A stretch of DNA of 64,000 bases from Vreelandella venusta (GCF_007989605.1 NZ_BJUL01000004.1:1-64000); one strand, 5' to 3'; shown: positions 52,782-63,333, numbered from the stretch's first letter. The notes: generated by a model from the sequence alone, not told the origin. Made by a program: numbers and translations.

Positions 52782-53063
52782 TTAATTCTCCCAAACAATT
52801 TCCAGCGGCTCGTCTTTTGCCATGCGTATGAGATGACTTTCCACCACGCCCTCCAACTGATCCAGATGCTCCTCTTCCAAGGTTTCGAGGGACACAATCA
52901 AGCGATCCGCCTCGACGTGCATCAGGCAGGTGCCATTGGCAAATGTGATTTTGGCTGCCTGGTCATTCTGCTCAACCTCAAGCTTATGTGCCCAGTGCTT
53001 GCATAAGCGGTTTATCAAGCGCTCACCAGAAGGCGTTACGATTTCGGCACGGGATAAAGGCAT
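52782..53063 (-). CDS. DUF2218 domain protein
   Basis: A 93-residue protein of the DUF2218 family: SRAEIVTPSGERLINRLCKHWAHKLEVE at the N-terminus, ITFANGTCLMHVEADRLIV in the middle, and ESHLIRMAKDEPLEIVW at the end. Function unknown. DUF2218 genes are often near siderophore or iron uptake genes and the domain can be fused to siderophore-interacting proteins, so the divergent iron-type ABC importer next door fits. The start MPLSRAE at 53063 is chosen by family length; the 257 bases to the ABC gene show no convincing Fur box. Confidence 0.85.
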   Translation of the reverse strand: MPLSRAEIVTPSGERLINRLCKHWAHKLEVEQNDQAAKITFANGTCLMHVEADRLIVSLETLEEEHLDQLEGVVESHLIRMAKDEPLEIVWEN

Positions 53064-53320
53064 GCTGTTTTCTCCAAAGATAGCGAGTGAACTCCTACTA
53101 GCGTAATGCCCACAACGAAAAGCGCCAAGCGGCGAATAATAATGCCTTGCAACAACACGTTCCAAAGGCGCCTCCTTAGCAGCGTACCTCGACAAACAAG
53201 CCTGTTTTCGTAATAATGCCCAGCTCAGTGAATACGAATTACACGCATAATCAATTTCCCCTTAGCGTTACCTCTCAATAGTCGCGCTGGCGACCCACGG
53301 TTAGTTTCACTTACCAACTG

Positions 53321-54463
53321 GTGATCAATATAGTTATTTCTTCCCACGCTTTCCGGACGCTACTTAGCGCACTAACCGCCTTAACGTTCACCGCAGCCAA
53401 TGCAGATAGCATCACCGTCACCGATGTTGCAGGCCGTCAAGTCTCCTTAGATGCGCCTGCCGAGCGAGTTATCTTAGGCGAAGGAAGGCAAATTTATCTG
53501 CTTGGCCTACTAGAGCCAGAAACGCCTTTTACCCATGTAGTTGGCTGGCGGGAAGACTTTTCTCAGGCGGATCCCGACAATTACGCCCGCTATCTGGAAC
53601 GCTTCCCCGACATTGAAGCAATCCCCACCTTTGGTGGCTTCAAAGATGGCACCTTTGATGTTGAGCAGGCAGCAGCGCTGAATCCTGACGTCATCCTGAT
53701 GAATATTGAGGCGAAAGCAGCCACTGAAGACGCCGCCTATGACGATAAGTTAGCCGAGCTGGATATCCCTATTGTCTATGTGGATTTCCGCGAAGACCCC
53801 ATCGCACATACCATTCCCTCGATGCGGATTATTGGCCAGTTGATGGGAGATGAAGCCGCTGCCGAGGAATTTATCGCCTTTGCTGAAGAACAGATGGCGC
53901 GGGTTACTGATGTTATTGAGGACGCCAACCCAGAGCGCCCTAGCGTGTTTATTGACCGGGCAGGCGGGTATTCAGATGAATGCTGCATGAGCTTTGGCCC
54001 TGGTAACTTTGGCGAATATGTCACCCTGGCTGGCGGTAGTAACATTGCCGAAGGCATTATTCCTAACAGCTTCGGCAATTTGAATCCTGAACAAATTATT
54101 GCCGCCAACCCCGAACACGTCGTTGTCACCGGCGGTAATTGGGATGCTTACGTTCCCGGTGGCGCCTGGGTGGGCGTAGGACCAGGCGCAAACATGGATC
54201 ACGCTCGCGAGAAACTCGAAGCCCTCACCAAGCGCACCGCCATGACCGGTATTGAAGCGGTCGACACTGGCAACTTCCACGCCATTTGGCATCAGTTCTA
54301 TAACAGCCCTTACTATTTTGTTGCTGTTCAGCAACTGGCGAAATGGCTGCACCCCGAACTGTTTGTCGATCTCGACCCTGAAGCAACAATGCGCGAGCTG
54401 CACGATCGCTTTTTGCCTATCGATTATGCACCCGGTTATTGGATATCGTTAAATGACGACTGA
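53321..54463 (+). CDS. ABC importer, periplasmic binding protein (iron/siderophore type)
   Basis: A class III substrate-binding protein of 380 residues (Peripla_BP_2 fold). A signal peptide of about 28 residues ends TAANA-DS; the mature protein starts ITVTDVAGRQVSLDAPAERVIL, typical of FepB/FhuD-like proteins. ALNPDVILMN and FIDRAGGYSDECCMSFGPGNF lie in the two lobes. The likely start is a GTG at 53321. Cargo is presumably a ferric siderophore or heme-like chelate; this is inferred from family only. Overlaps the permease gene by 11 bases. Confidence 0.88.
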   Translation: MINIVISSHAFRTLLSALTALTFTAANADSITVTDVAGRQVSLDAPAERVILGEGRQIYLLGLLEPETPFTHVVGWREDFSQADPDNYARYLERFPDIEAIPTFGGFKDGTFDVEQAAALNPDVILMNIEAKAATEDAAYDDKLAELDIPIVYVDFREDPIAHTIPSMRIIGQLMGDEAAAEEFIAFAEEQMARVTDVIEDANPERPSVFIDRAGGYSDECCMSFGPGNFGEYVTLAGGSNIAEGIIPNSFGNLNPEQIIAANPEHVVVTGGNWDAYVPGGAWVGVGPGANMDHAREKLEALTKRTAMTGIEAVDTGNFHAIWHQFYNSPYYFVAVQQLAKWLHPELFVDLDPEATMRELHDRFLPIDYAPGYWISLNDD

Positions 54464-55523
54464 CAGCACTGCAATGAATAGCGTTTCCCACGGACGCGCC
54501 TTCTACCGCACCCAGGTATTTCGCCGCCAAATGATCTTGGCGGCGCTGGTCATAGCACTGTTCTTAAGCCTGTGTATTGACCTTGCACTCGGCCCTGCAC
54601 GTTACAGTCTTGGCGAAGTCGTTGCGGCCCTGTTTACCCCAGAGGCTGTTAGCCAGCAGGCACGTGTCATTTTGTGGGAAATTCGCATGCCCGTAGCGCT
54701 GATGGCGTTAGTGGTGGGTGCCAGCCTCTCGGTGGCGGGGGCGCAGATGCAAACGATCCTAAGCAATCCGCTGGCCAGCCCGTTTACGTTAGGCATTTCG
54801 GCCGGCGCTAGCTTTGGCGCCGCCCTGGGCTTGGCTTTTGGTGTTGCGATCATTCCTGCGGCCATTGAGTATGTCGTTCCTATCAATGCATTCCTGATGG
54901 CAATGGTGACCGCTTTTTTAATCCACGCACTCAGCCTTAAGCGCGGCGTCACCGTGGAAACGATCGTACTGCTAGGCATTGCGATGGTGTTTATTTTTAA
55001 CTCATTAATGGCATTGATTCAGTTTTTTGCCAGCCAACAGGCTGTCGCCGCTGTTGTCTTCTGGACCATGGGCAGTCTAACCAAGGCAACCTGGCCAAAG
55101 TTTTGGATTGCACTCGGTGTACTGGCAGCCGTTATGCCGTTACTGGCGCGCCACGGCTGGGCGCTAACCGCTATGCGCCTAGGGGATACCAAGGCCGAAA
55201 GCATGGGTGTCAACCCACGCGCACTGCGCTTAGAAGTTTTAGTGCTGGTGTCGCTGCTGGCAGCGATTGCCGTCGCTTTTGTCGGCACCATTGGTTTTAT
55301 CGGCCTAGTAGGGCCACACATTGCACGCATTCTGCTGGGTGAGGATCAGCGCTTCTTCCTGCCCGGCTCTGCTTTATGCGGCGCGCTGATCCTTTCGGTT
55401 GGCTCAGTGATTTCCAAAATCATTATCCCTGGCACCATTATTCCCATTGGCATTATCACATCACTCGTGGGCATTCCCTTCTTCCTATTTTTGGTACTCA
55501 ACCATAAGAAGGCATCATGGTAA
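54453..55523 (+). CDS. ABC importer permease, FecCD family
   Basis: A 356-residue inner-membrane permease of the BtuC/FecCD class with about ten hydrophobic segments. SVAGAQMQTILSNPLASPFTLGISAGASFGA and the coupling-helix region VGTIGFIGLVGPHIARIL are canonical. Its stop region overlaps the ATPase start, giving a three-gene operon. Confidence 0.94.
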   Translation: MTTDSTAMNSVSHGRAFYRTQVFRRQMILAALVIALFLSLCIDLALGPARYSLGEVVAALFTPEAVSQQARVILWEIRMPVALMALVVGASLSVAGAQMQTILSNPLASPFTLGISAGASFGAALGLAFGVAIIPAAIEYVVPINAFLMAMVTAFLIHALSLKRGVTVETIVLLGIAMVFIFNSLMALIQFFASQQAVAAVVFWTMGSLTKATWPKFWIALGVLAAVMPLLARHGWALTAMRLGDTKAESMGVNPRALRLEVLVLVSLLAAIAVAFVGTIGFIGLVGPHIARILLGEDQRFFLPGSALCGALILSVGSVISKIIIPGTIIPIGIITSLVGIPFFLFLVLNHKKASW

Positions 55524-56266
55524 CCCTACAACTCAATCACGTTTCTGCTCGCTATGGGCGTCGTCCGATTATTCAGGACATAACCACGCCGCGCTTTCAG
55601 GGTGGCCAGGTTGTCGCCCTGCTTGGCCCTAACGCTGCGGGTAAATCAACCCTGTTTCGCCGTATTCTAGGCCTGCTAAAAGGGGATGGTGAGGTGATTG
55701 TCAGTGGCACCAGTGCCGAACGCCCAGTGGCGTATATGCCTCAAGATACGGGGGCAAAAGCAGTGCTAACGGTGTACGAATCAGTGCTGCTGGCACGTAT
55801 GCAAGGGCGCAGCCTAAAAGTGCAGCCTGAAGACCTTAGCCAGGTCGACCGAGCGCTTGAAGAGCTCAATATCAGTGCACTTGGCGAACGCGACATTGGT
55901 GATCTGAGCGGCGGTCAACGTCAATTGGTGAGTGCCGCCCAGGCACTGGTTCAAGAGCCTGAAATTTTAATGCTGGATGAACCTACCTCAGCGCTTGACC
56001 TTAACCGCCAAATCAACCTGCTAAGCGTACTGCGGCGTCTTGCCGATGAGCGCAACATGCTCATTCTGGTTGCCCTTCACGACCTCGGGCATGCGTTGCG
56101 CTTCACTGATGCAGCCATGGTGTTAGAGAACGGCCGCTTAATCGCCTGCGGCCCAACCGAGGAAGTAATCTCACCGGAGTTACTTCGCCAAGTTTACAAA
56201 GTGACGGCGCGTATTGAGCCATGCTCAAAGGGCCGCCCTCAGCTTATTGTCGAAGAAGCCGTTTAA
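55517..56266 (+). CDS. ABC importer ATPase (iron/siderophore type)
   Basis: A 249-residue ATP-binding subunit. Walker A GPNAAGKSTLFRR, signature LSGGQRQLVSAAQAL, Walker B EILMLDEPTSALD, and the switch His in VALHDLGHALRF. It resembles FepC/BtuD ATPases. The start overlaps the permease gene by seven bases. The 3' end overlaps the convergent DMT gene by 23 bases. Confidence 0.95.
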   Translation: MVTLQLNHVSARYGRRPIIQDITTPRFQGGQVVALLGPNAAGKSTLFRRILGLLKGDGEVIVSGTSAERPVAYMPQDTGAKAVLTVYESVLLARMQGRSLKVQPEDLSQVDRALEELNISALGERDIGDLSGGQRQLVSAAQALVQEPEILMLDEPTSALDLNRQINLLSVLRRLADERNMLILVALHDLGHALRFTDAAMVLENGRLIACGPTEEVISPELLRQVYKVTARIEPCSKGRPQLIVEEAV

Positions 56267-57146
56267 TCCGACGGCCTTCCAGTGTGGCCAACCCAACCCC
56301 GCTAAGTAGCAACGGCAGTGCCAGCAAAAAGCCGCTAGAAACCGGCAGGCCAAACAGCAGCCAATCTGCTAACACAGGCCACACCAACGCAATGTATTCA
56401 AAAGGCGCTAGGCGTGACGCTTCGGCGTAACGCAGCGCCAGCGTCATCGCAATATGGGCCGAGCCGCCAAACAAGCCAGACAGCACTAACAACCACACCA
56501 CGTCACCCTTAAGCGGTGCCCAGCCCAAGGGCAGTGTTGCCAACCCCGCTAGCGCAGAGACCAGAATAAAGTAGAAGGCAATGGAACCGGCTGTTTCGGT
56601 ACGTGAAATGCGCCGTACGGTTAGCAGCGCCCCGGCGGTTAACAGCGCGCTCAGCGCGCCTAGTGCATAGCCAGCCAACTGCCCTTGCTCGCGACTGGCC
56701 TCAAGCCCTGGCAGCACCAGCACCGCCACCCCAGCTAACGCCAACGCAATAGCGCCCGCACGATAAAGCGAGAAGCGCTCCCCCAGCAGCAAGACACCAC
56801 CCAATGCCATAAACACGGGCGTCAGCTGGGCTAACAACGTAGTTTCCGCGACAGGTAACAAGGCCACCGCCGCGAACGACGCGAACATTGCCGCTGCCCC
56901 AAGCCCCGAGCGCAACGCATGACCCAGTGGACGACGCGTCGCCAATCCCTGCGGAAACTCGCGACGTAGCATCAAAAACACAACAATCGGCAACAGCGCA
57001 AATAGCGAGCGGAAAAACACCGACTGCCCTACCGGCACCTCGTCACTCACCGCTTTAATACACACCAACATGCCGGTGAACAGCACGCCGGAAAGCACCC
57101 GCAGCCCAATGCCCAACCCTGGGCGAGACTCTTCATCCGCTAGCAT
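56244..57146 (-). CDS. DMT superfamily transporter (EamA)
   Basis: A 300-residue inner-membrane protein with two EamA repeats of about five segments each (residues 12-140 and 160-290). The first repeat includes FFRSLFALLPIVVFL and TLLAQLTPVFMALGGVLLLGE. Such proteins export metabolites, often amino acids or nucleobase derivatives; the substrate here is unknown. It lies between the ABC operon and dnaJ. Confidence 0.9.
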   Translation of the reverse strand: MLADEESRPGLGIGLRVLSGVLFTGMLVCIKAVSDEVPVGQSVFFRSLFALLPIVVFLMLRREFPQGLATRRPLGHALRSGLGAAAMFASFAAVALLPVAETTLLAQLTPVFMALGGVLLLGERFSLYRAGAIALALAGVAVLVLPGLEASREQGQLAGYALGALSALLTAGALLTVRRISRTETAGSIAFYFILVSALAGLATLPLGWAPLKGDVVWLLVLSGLFGGSAHIAMTLALRYAEASRLAPFEYIALVWPVLADWLLFGLPVSSGFLLALPLLLSGVGLATLEGRRIKRLLRQ

Positions 57147-57287
57147 TTGCCCTCGTCCTTATGTGCAAATAAGTTATGTGCAAATAATCCACGCTTTAAA
57201 GGGTATCGGTTAGCGATTAAGCGATAAGCCCATCAGGCCCACTATTTTACACTATGCAACACAATGAATTAGCAATAACTAGTTAAC

Positions 57288-57322
57288 AAAAAAACGCCCC
57301 GATACTTGAAAGTGCCGGGGCG
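57288..57322 (-). terminator. Terminator after dnaJ
   Basis: Minus-strand stem CGCCCCGGCACTT / AAGTATCGGGGCG with a short loop and a run of seven T residues, about 30 bases past the dnaJ stop. Confidence 0.9.
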
Positions 57323-57348
57323 CTGATGTGCTGTGAAGTGAATCGCCG

Positions 57349-58491
57349 TTACGGCTTCATCTCTTCAAAAAACTTCTTCACACTGTCGAAGAAACCAGTT
57401 TTCTTCGGCGAGTGGCTGTGGCTATTGCTGCCGTCAAAGCTCTCTTGCAACTGACGAAGCAGGTCTTTCTGCTCGTCATTGAGATTGACCGGCGTCTCCA
57501 GGACCACTTTACAAAGCAAGTCGCCAGGTGCGCCGCCACGTACCGGCTTCACGCCTTTACCGCGCAGTCTGAAGAGCTTACCGGTTTGAGTTTCCGGTGG
57601 AATCTTCAGCTTCACACGGCCATCCAGCGTGGGCACTTCCAGCTCCCCACCCAATGCAGCGTCAACAAAGTTAATTGGCACGTCACACTGCAGGTGTTTG
57701 CCATCGCGCTGGAAGATGTGGTGTGGCTTGATCGATACCTGAACATACAGGTCACCGGGCGGGCCACCGTTAATACCACTTTCACCTTCGCCATTCAGGC
57801 GAATGCGATCACCCGTATCCACTCCCGGAGGAATCTTCACCGATAGCGTGCGCGTTTCCCGCACGCGGCCTTCACCGTTACATTTGTGGCACGGCACTTT
57901 AATGTGCTGGCCACTACCGTGACAGGTCGGGCAGGTTTGCTGAACCGCGAAGAAGCCTTGCTGCATACGCACTTGGCCGTGGCCATGGCACGTGGGGCAG
58001 GTTTCTTTGCTAGAACCAGGCTCAGCACCTTCACCATCGCAGCGGTCACATTCGATATGGCGTGGCACGCGGATATCAACGGTCGTGCCGGAAACGGCGT
58101 TCTCCAGATCCAGCTCTAAGTTGTAGCGCAGATCACTGCCACGCGCGGGGGCGTTAGGTCCACGACGACGGCCACCACCGCCACCAAAGATATCGCCAAA
58201 CACATCACCGAAGATGTCGCTAAAGTCGCCAGCGCCACCACCACCGAACCCACCACCGCCTTGGCCATCAACACCGGCATGGCCAAATTGGTCATACGCC
58301 GCGCGCTTTTCGCCATCGCTTAAGACTTCGTATGCTTCTGACACTTCACGGAATTTTTCCGCTGCAGTGTTATCGTCCGGGTTTCGATCAGGGTGGAATT
58401 TCTGCGCCAAGCGGCGGTAGGCCTTTTTGATCTCTTTCTGATCAGCCCCTTTTTCGACACCCAGGACTTCATAATAATCGCGTTTGGACAT
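57349..58491 (-). CDS. dnaJ: Chaperone DnaJ
   Basis: Hsp40 co-chaperone that stimulates DnaK ATPase and delivers substrates. 380 residues: J domain with HPD in [10 protein letters not shown], Gly/Phe-rich region (about 75-110), four CxxCxGxG zinc repeats ([32 protein letters not shown]), and the C-terminal substrate domains. It follows dnaK on the same strand; a perfect eight-base hairpin lies between them. Confidence 0.98.
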   Translation of the reverse strand: MSKRDYYEVLGVEKGADQKEIKKAYRRLAQKFHPDRNPDDNTAAEKFREVSEAYEVLSDGEKRAAYDQFGHAGVDGQGGGGFGGGGAGDFSDIFGDVFGDIFGGGGGRRRGPNAPARGSDLRYNLELDLENAVSGTTVDIRVPRHIECDRCDGEGAEPGSSKETCPTCHGHGQVRMQQGFFAVQQTCPTCHGSGQHIKVPCHKCNGEGRVRETRTLSVKIPPGVDTGDRIRLNGEGESGINGGPPGDLYVQVSIKPHHIFQRDGKHLQCDVPINFVDAALGGELEVPTLDGRVKLKIPPETQTGKLFRLRGKGVKPVRGGAPGDLLCKVVLETPVNLNDEQKDLLRQLQESFDGSNSHSHSPKKTGFFDSVKKFFEEMKP

Positions 58492-58551
58492 GGGTCCTAC
58501 GCCTCCTGGTTAGCTACGCACTTAATTAGGCGTCTGCTTCGGAAACAGCAA

Positions 58552-58571
58552 CGCGGGAGTTGTCTCCCGCG
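58552..58571 (-). repeat. Hairpin in the dnaK-dnaJ gap
   Basis: CGCGGGAG / CTCCCGCG with a four-base loop, without a T tract. It may act as an mRNA stability or processing element that sets the DnaK:DnaJ ratio rather than as a terminator (inference). Confidence 0.5.
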
Positions 58572-58601
58572 CCACCGCATTCCTTAGCAGATAGAGGTGA
58601 T

Positions 58602-60536
58602 TTACTGTTTCTTTTTGTCGTCGTTGACTTCTTCGTACTCGGCGTCAACCACGTCATCCTCTGGCTTGGCGCTGGCATTTTCAGCACCTTCACCGTCCGC
58701 CTGCTGAGCAGCTTCCGCCTGCTCGGCGTACATCTTCTGCGCCAATTGGCCAGACACTTCGGTCAGCGCGTCCAGCTTCTGCTGGATGTTGTCCTGATCG
58801 TCAGTCTTCACGGCTTCTTCAAGCTCGCTGATCGCGGTCTCAATGGCTTGCTTCTCGTCATCGCTTGCTTTATCACCGGCTTCCTGCACGGTTTTACGAG
58901 TGGCGTGAATCATGCCATCTGCTTGGTTACGCAGCTGCACTAGCGCTTCGAACTTTTTGTCTTCGTCGGCGTGAGCTTCCGCATCGCGTACCATTTGCTC
59001 GATCTCTTCATCGGTGAGACCGCTGGACGCTTTAATGACGATAGACTGCTCTTTATTGGTCGCCTTATCTTTGGCCGATACGTTCAGAATGCCGTTGGCA
59101 TCCAGATCGAAGGCTACTTCAATCTGCGGCACACCACGCGGTGCGGGCGGAATGTCGGCAAGATCAAAACGACCCAGCGATTTATTCTGCGAGACCTGCT
59201 TACGCTCACCCTGAACGACGTGAATCGTCACAGCCGTTTGGTTGTCATCCGCCGTGGAGAAGGTTTGCGTCTTCTTCGTGGGGATGGTGGTGTTTTTGTC
59301 GATCAGCGGCGTCATTACGCCACCCAAGGTTTCAATACCCAGGGTCAACGGCGTCACGTCCAGCAGCAGTACGTCTTTTACGTCGCCGCCAAGAACACCG
59401 CCCTGAATCGCCGCGCCCACAGCAACTGCTTCATCTGGGTTGACGTCTTTACGCGCTTCTTTACCGAAGAAATCAGCGGCTTTCTTCTGCACCATCGGCA
59501 TGCGCGTCTGGCCACCGACCAAAATCACTTCGTCAATTTCAGAGGCAGACAAACCAGCATCTTTCAGCGCCATTTTGCACGGATCGAGCGAGCGCTGTAC
59601 CAGATCTTCAACCAGCGACTCCAGCTTGGCACGCGTCACCTTCACGTTAAGGTGTTTCGGGCCAGTGTTGTCAGCGGTGATGTACGGCAGGTTAACGTCT
59701 GTCTGCTGGGCACTTGAAAGCTCAATTTTGGCCTTCTCAGCCGCTTCTTTCAGGCGCTGCATAGCGAGGTTGTCGCCAGACAGATCCATGCCGCTGTCCG
59801 CTTTGAACTGGTCAACTAAGTAGTTGATCAGCGCCAAGTCGAAGTCTTCGCCGCCCAGGAAGGTGTCACCGTTGGTGGCCAACACTTCAAACTGGGTTTC
59901 GCCGTCAACGTCAGCCACTTCGATAATAGAGATATCGAAAGTACCGCCACCCAGGTCATATACCGCGATGGTTTTATCACCACGGGATTTGTCCATACCG
60001 TAGGCCAATGCAGCAGCGGTCGGCTCGTTAATGATGCGTTTAACATCAAGACCGGCGATACGGCCCGCATCTTTCGTGGCCTGGCGCTGGCTGTCGTTAA
60101 AGTACGCCGGTACGGTGATGACCGCTTCAGTTACCGCTTCACCGAGGTAGTCTTCGGCGGTTTTCTTCATTTTCTTCAGCACTTCCGCACTTACCTGCGG
60201 CGGCGCCATTTTTTTGCCTTTTACTTCAACCCAGGCATCACCGTTGTCGGCTTCGGCGATTTTGTAAGGCACCATTTTGATGTCTTTTTGTACGACATCA
60301 TCTTTAAAGCGACGGCCAATCAGGCGCTTGATCGCATAAAGGGTGTTCTCAGGGTTGGTGACGGCCTGACGTTTTGCCGCTTGGCCTACCAGCGTCTCAC
60401 CATCGTCGGTGTAAGCAATGATGGAAGGCGTAGTGCGGCCACCTTCGGCGTTTTCAATGACTTTAGCGCTGTCACCATCGAGCACTGCCACACAAGAGTT
60501 GGTGGTGCCCAGGTCGATACCAATAATACGTCCCAT
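58602..60536 (-). CDS. dnaK: Chaperone DnaK (Hsp70)
   Basis: ATP-dependent Hsp70. 644 residues: nucleotide-binding domain with [14 protein letters not shown], the phosphorylation Thr region, and [17 protein letters not shown] [13 protein letters not shown]; interdomain linker [15 protein letters not shown]; substrate-binding domain; C-terminal lid ending in the conserved acidic [11 protein letters not shown] motif. A sigma-32 type promoter precedes it at 60647-60674. Confidence 0.98.
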   Translation of the reverse strand: MGRIIGIDLGTTNSCVAVLDGDSAKVIENAEGGRTTPSIIAYTDDGETLVGQAAKRQAVTNPENTLYAIKRLIGRRFKDDVVQKDIKMVPYKIAEADNGDAWVEVKGKKMAPPQVSAEVLKKMKKTAEDYLGEAVTEAVITVPAYFNDSQRQATKDAGRIAGLDVKRIINEPTAAALAYGMDKSRGDKTIAVYDLGGGTFDISIIEVADVDGETQFEVLATNGDTFLGGEDFDLALINYLVDQFKADSGMDLSGDNLAMQRLKEAAEKAKIELSSAQQTDVNLPYITADNTGPKHLNVKVTRAKLESLVEDLVQRSLDPCKMALKDAGLSASEIDEVILVGGQTRMPMVQKKAADFFGKEARKDVNPDEAVAVGAAIQGGVLGGDVKDVLLLDVTPLTLGIETLGGVMTPLIDKNTTIPTKKTQTFSTADDNQTAVTIHVVQGERKQVSQNKSLGRFDLADIPPAPRGVPQIEVAFDLDANGILNVSAKDKATNKEQSIVIKASSGLTDEEIEQMVRDAEAHADEDKKFEALVQLRNQADGMIHATRKTVQEAGDKASDDEKQAIETAISELEEAVKTDDQDNIQQKLDALTEVSGQLAQKMYAEQAEAAQQADGEGAENASAKPEDDVVDAEYEEVNDDKKKQ

Positions 60537-60646
60537 AGCAAAAACCTCGAATTCGGTTGTTACAAAACTGATGTTTGAAAGCTGATGTCAAAAATCTGCT
60601 TTTTGAAATTTAAAGCGTTTGCGGGTTTTCCCGCGGGTTGCCCTTT

Positions 60647-60674
60647 ATTTGGGGGCCGCTTGCAGCATTTCAAG
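60647..60674 (-). promoter_or_regulatory. Heat-shock (sigma-32) promoter of dnaK
   Basis: Minus strand: -35 CTTGAAA (60668-60674) and -10 CCCCAAAT (60647-60654), separated by 13 bases. This matches the CTTGAAA / CCCCATnT consensus at nearly all positions. Confidence 0.85.
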
Positions 60675-60704
60675 GGGCTTTTTTTGCTTTGCGTCAGCCA
60701 ATGC

Positions 60705-61334
60705 TTAATTGGCTTTTTGGCTAACCACCACCATCGCGGGGCGAACTAGGCGGCCGTTAAGCAAATAACCCTTCTGCATCACGTCCATGACGGTATTGGG
60801 TTCAAGCTCGGGATTCGGCACCATCGCCATCGCTTCGTGAACTTGGGGGTCAAAGGGTTCACCCTGGGGTTCAACGCTTTCCACGCCAAATTTATTCAAT
60901 ACGCCTAACTGCATTTTGAGGGTCATGGAAACGCCCTCACGATGTACGTCAGAGGCCCCGTCTTCCATGCTCTCTAGGGCTTTTTCCAGACTATCAACAA
61001 CGGGCAATAGCTCTTTAACAAATTTTTCTAAAGCAAACTTGCGTGCTTTTTCAGCTTCTTGCTCAGCTCGGCGACGCACGTTTTGAGCTTCAGCAGCGGC
61101 ACGTAGCGCTTGGTCTTTAGCTTCCGCCAAGCTCTGCTCAAGCTCTTCCACCTGAGCGGCTAACATATCGGCTTCCGGGTTTCCCACGCCGTCCTCTAAC
61201 ACAGCGTCGTCCTCGATTAAGCCTTCCAGCTCACCCTCGACCAGGCGCTCTTCAGCCGCTTGCTCGGTGACTTCCGCCTCTTGCTCTTGGCGGGCCAGCT
61301 CATCTTCTAATGGGGTTTGCGGTTCTTTTGCCAT
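60705..61334 (-). CDS. grpE: Nucleotide exchange factor GrpE
   Basis: Releases ADP from DnaK. About 209 residues: acidic, disordered N-terminus, a long coiled coil (about 60-120, with [19 protein letters not shown]), then the beta-wing head with the conserved [10 protein letters not shown] and [20 protein letters not shown]. The start at 61334 has GGAG upstream. Upstream is its own sigma-32 promoter, and recN is divergent. Confidence 0.97.
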   Translation of the reverse strand: MAKEPQTPLEDELARQEQEAEVTEQAAEERLVEGELEGLIEDDAVLEDGVGNPEADMLAAQVEELEQSLAEAKDQALRAAAEAQNVRRRAEQEAEKARKFALEKFVKELLPVVDSLEKALESMEDGASDVHREGVSMTLKMQLGVLNKFGVESVEPQGEPFDPQVHEAMAMVPNPELEPNTVMDVMQKGYLLNGRLVRPAMVVVSQKAN

Positions 61335-61415
61335 GCCTAGCTCCTGAAAAGTATGCAGCGGTGGCATTAACGGCCACCTCGGTTAAGTCACGAGTATTAA
61401 CCACGTATGGACGCT

Positions 61416-61443
61416 ATATGGGGGTTATAAAAGCCATCTCAAG
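61416..61443 (-). promoter_or_regulatory. Heat-shock (sigma-32) promoter of grpE
   Basis: Minus strand: -35 CTTGAG (61438-61443) and -10 CCCCATAT (61416-61423), separated by 14 bases. It lies about 80 bases before the grpE start. Confidence 0.82.
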
Positions 61444-61535
61444 AGGGGCATTGAAGTGAGTTATAGACTACTGTATAAAACAACAATTATTGGATAAGTA
61501 TCCAGCTTCTGTGCCGCACCGCCTCAGGAGGCCTT

Positions 61536-63209
61536 ATGCTCACGCAGCTAGCAATCCAAGATTACGCTATTGTTGACCGCCTTGAACTCGATCTAACCCG
61601 TGGTATGACGGCGATTACCGGGGAAACCGGGGCAGGCAAATCGATTTTACTCGGCGCCCTTGGCCTATGTTTGGGTGAGCGTGCCGATGCCGGCAGCGTC
61701 CGCCATGGGCGTGAACGCACCGATCTTTCCGCGCGTTTTGATATTCAACATCTACCCGCTGCCACACAGTGGTTGACTGCTCGTGAGCTGCCTGCTGAAG
61801 AGTGCTTACTGCGCCGTGTGGTTACCGCCAGCGGTCGCTCCAAGGCGTGGATCAATGGCCACCCTGCCACCATCGCTGACCTAAAATCGCTGGGCGAACT
61901 GTTGATTCAAATCCATGGACAGCATGCTCATCAAGCACTCATGCGTGAAGAAACCCACCTCGCCCTGCTGGATGATTATGCCGGGCTGCGTGAACGCAGT
62001 CAGCAGTTGGCTGAAACCTTCCGCGAATGGCGCGGTGCCCGGCGGCGATTAAAAAAACTCAGCGAAGAAGGCAGTGAAGTTGAGGCAAAGCGGCAACTGC
62101 TGCGCTACCAAGTAGAAGAATTAGATCAACTGGCACTGGCAGAGGGTGAGCTGCAAACGCTAGAAGAGGAGCAACACACCCTCGCCCATGCGGAAGAGAC
62201 ACTACGTGAAACCCAGTTTGCCGCCGACTGCTGCGCAAGCGACGAGGGCGGTGCTCTATCGCTGTTAAATCAAGCCTATGCCCATTTAAGCGCGCTACCC
62301 GGCAGTGATAAAGGCACTCTGGCCAACACTTTGGCTATGCTTAGCGATGCGCGCATTCAAGTCGAGGAAGCGTCAAGCGAACTCAATCGCCTTGCCAGCA
62401 CTACCGAACTAGACCCGGAGCGCTTAGCCTGGGTAGAAGAACGGCTTGGCGATATCCACCGTATTGCCCGTAAACACCACGTTGCTCCGGAAGAAGTTTG
62501 CGCACTGCACTCACAGCTCAGCCAGGAAGTCGAACTACTAGAAGCCAGCGACGACGACCTGGAATCGTTAAGCAACCAAGTTTCAGAATACCGCGAGCGC
62601 TATCGCAGCGATGCCAAACAATTAAGCGAGGCGCGACAAAAAGCCGCCGTTCGCTTAGGCAAAGAAGTGCAACAACAGCTAGGTTTTTTGGCCATGGGTA
62701 AAGCACGCTTTGAGGTGGACGTTACCCCGCGTGAAACACCTACGCCGGAAGGCCTGGATCACGTCCAATTCCTGATTAGCGCGAACCCGGGCCAGCCCGC
62801 TAGGCCGTTAACCAAAGTGGCCTCGGGCGGCGAACTATCGCGTATCAGCCTTGCTATTCAAGTGGTGGCCGCTTCCCACTCCACTATTCCCAGTTTGGTC
62901 TTCGATGAAGTGGACGTGGGTATCTCAGGAGCGACAGCCGAAATTGTCGGTCAACTACTACGCAAGCTCGGTGAAAACGGCCAAGTAATGACCGTCACTC
63001 ACCTGCCTCAGGTCGCCGCCCAGGCGCATCAGCACCTACATATTGAAAAACGCGCCAAACGAGATAGCACGCTGACCCATATGGCGCTACTGGACGAACA
63101 GGGGCGCATCAGCGAGCTCGCCCGCATGCTGGGCGGTGTAACGCTATCTGACCAAACACTCGCCCACGCCCGCGAAATGCTGCACGCTAGCCAACGACCA
63201 CCGCACTAA
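61536..63209 (+). CDS. recN: DNA repair protein RecN
   Basis: SMC-like ATPase used in double-strand-break repair. 557 residues. Walker A GETGAGKSILLGALG near residue 35, a central coiled coil (about 155-360), the ABC signature VASGGELSRISLA and Walker B PSLVFDEVDVGISG, then VTHLPQVAA. AGGAGG before the ATG. RecN is usually LexA controlled, but I did not find a clear CTGT-N8-ACAG box before it. Confidence 0.96.
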   Translation: MLTQLAIQDYAIVDRLELDLTRGMTAITGETGAGKSILLGALGLCLGERADAGSVRHGRERTDLSARFDIQHLPAATQWLTARELPAEECLLRRVVTASGRSKAWINGHPATIADLKSLGELLIQIHGQHAHQALMREETHLALLDDYAGLRERSQQLAETFREWRGARRRLKKLSEEGSEVEAKRQLLRYQVEELDQLALAEGELQTLEEEQHTLAHAEETLRETQFAADCCASDEGGALSLLNQAYAHLSALPGSDKGTLANTLAMLSDARIQVEEASSELNRLASTTELDPERLAWVEERLGDIHRIARKHHVAPEEVCALHSQLSQEVELLEASDDDLESLSNQVSEYRERYRSDAKQLSEARQKAAVRLGKEVQQQLGFLAMGKARFEVDVTPRETPTPEGLDHVQFLISANPGQPARPLTKVASGGELSRISLAIQVVAASHSTIPSLVFDEVDVGISGATAEIVGQLLRKLGENGQVMTVTHLPQVAAQAHQHLHIEKRAKRDSTLTHMALLDEQGRISELARMLGGVTLSDQTLAHAREMLHASQRPPH

Positions 63210-63268
63210 GCACTTTTTACTAAGCACTTTTTTCAAGCGGCAACGCGCTAGCAAACGCCACAAACCAT

Positions 63269-63326
63269 AAAAAACGCCCCCAGGGCGCGAATGAGTCATC
63301 ACTCGCACCCTGGGGGCGTTTTATTT
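63269..63326. terminator. Bidirectional terminator between recN and fur
   Basis: AAAACGCCCCCAGGG pairs with its complement across a partly paired loop of about 28 bases. A tract on one side and T tract on the other let it serve both convergent genes. Confidence 0.9.
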
Positions 63327-63333
63327 AGCGCGA

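Noticed and set aside
53064..53320. Fur box before the iron-type ABC importer
   Set aside because: Short ATAATAATG-like pieces occur (about 53134 and 53208) but none gives a convincing 19-base Fur site.
58552..58571. Terminator between dnaK and dnaJ
   Set aside because: The stem is perfect but no T tract follows on either strand; kept only as a hairpin.
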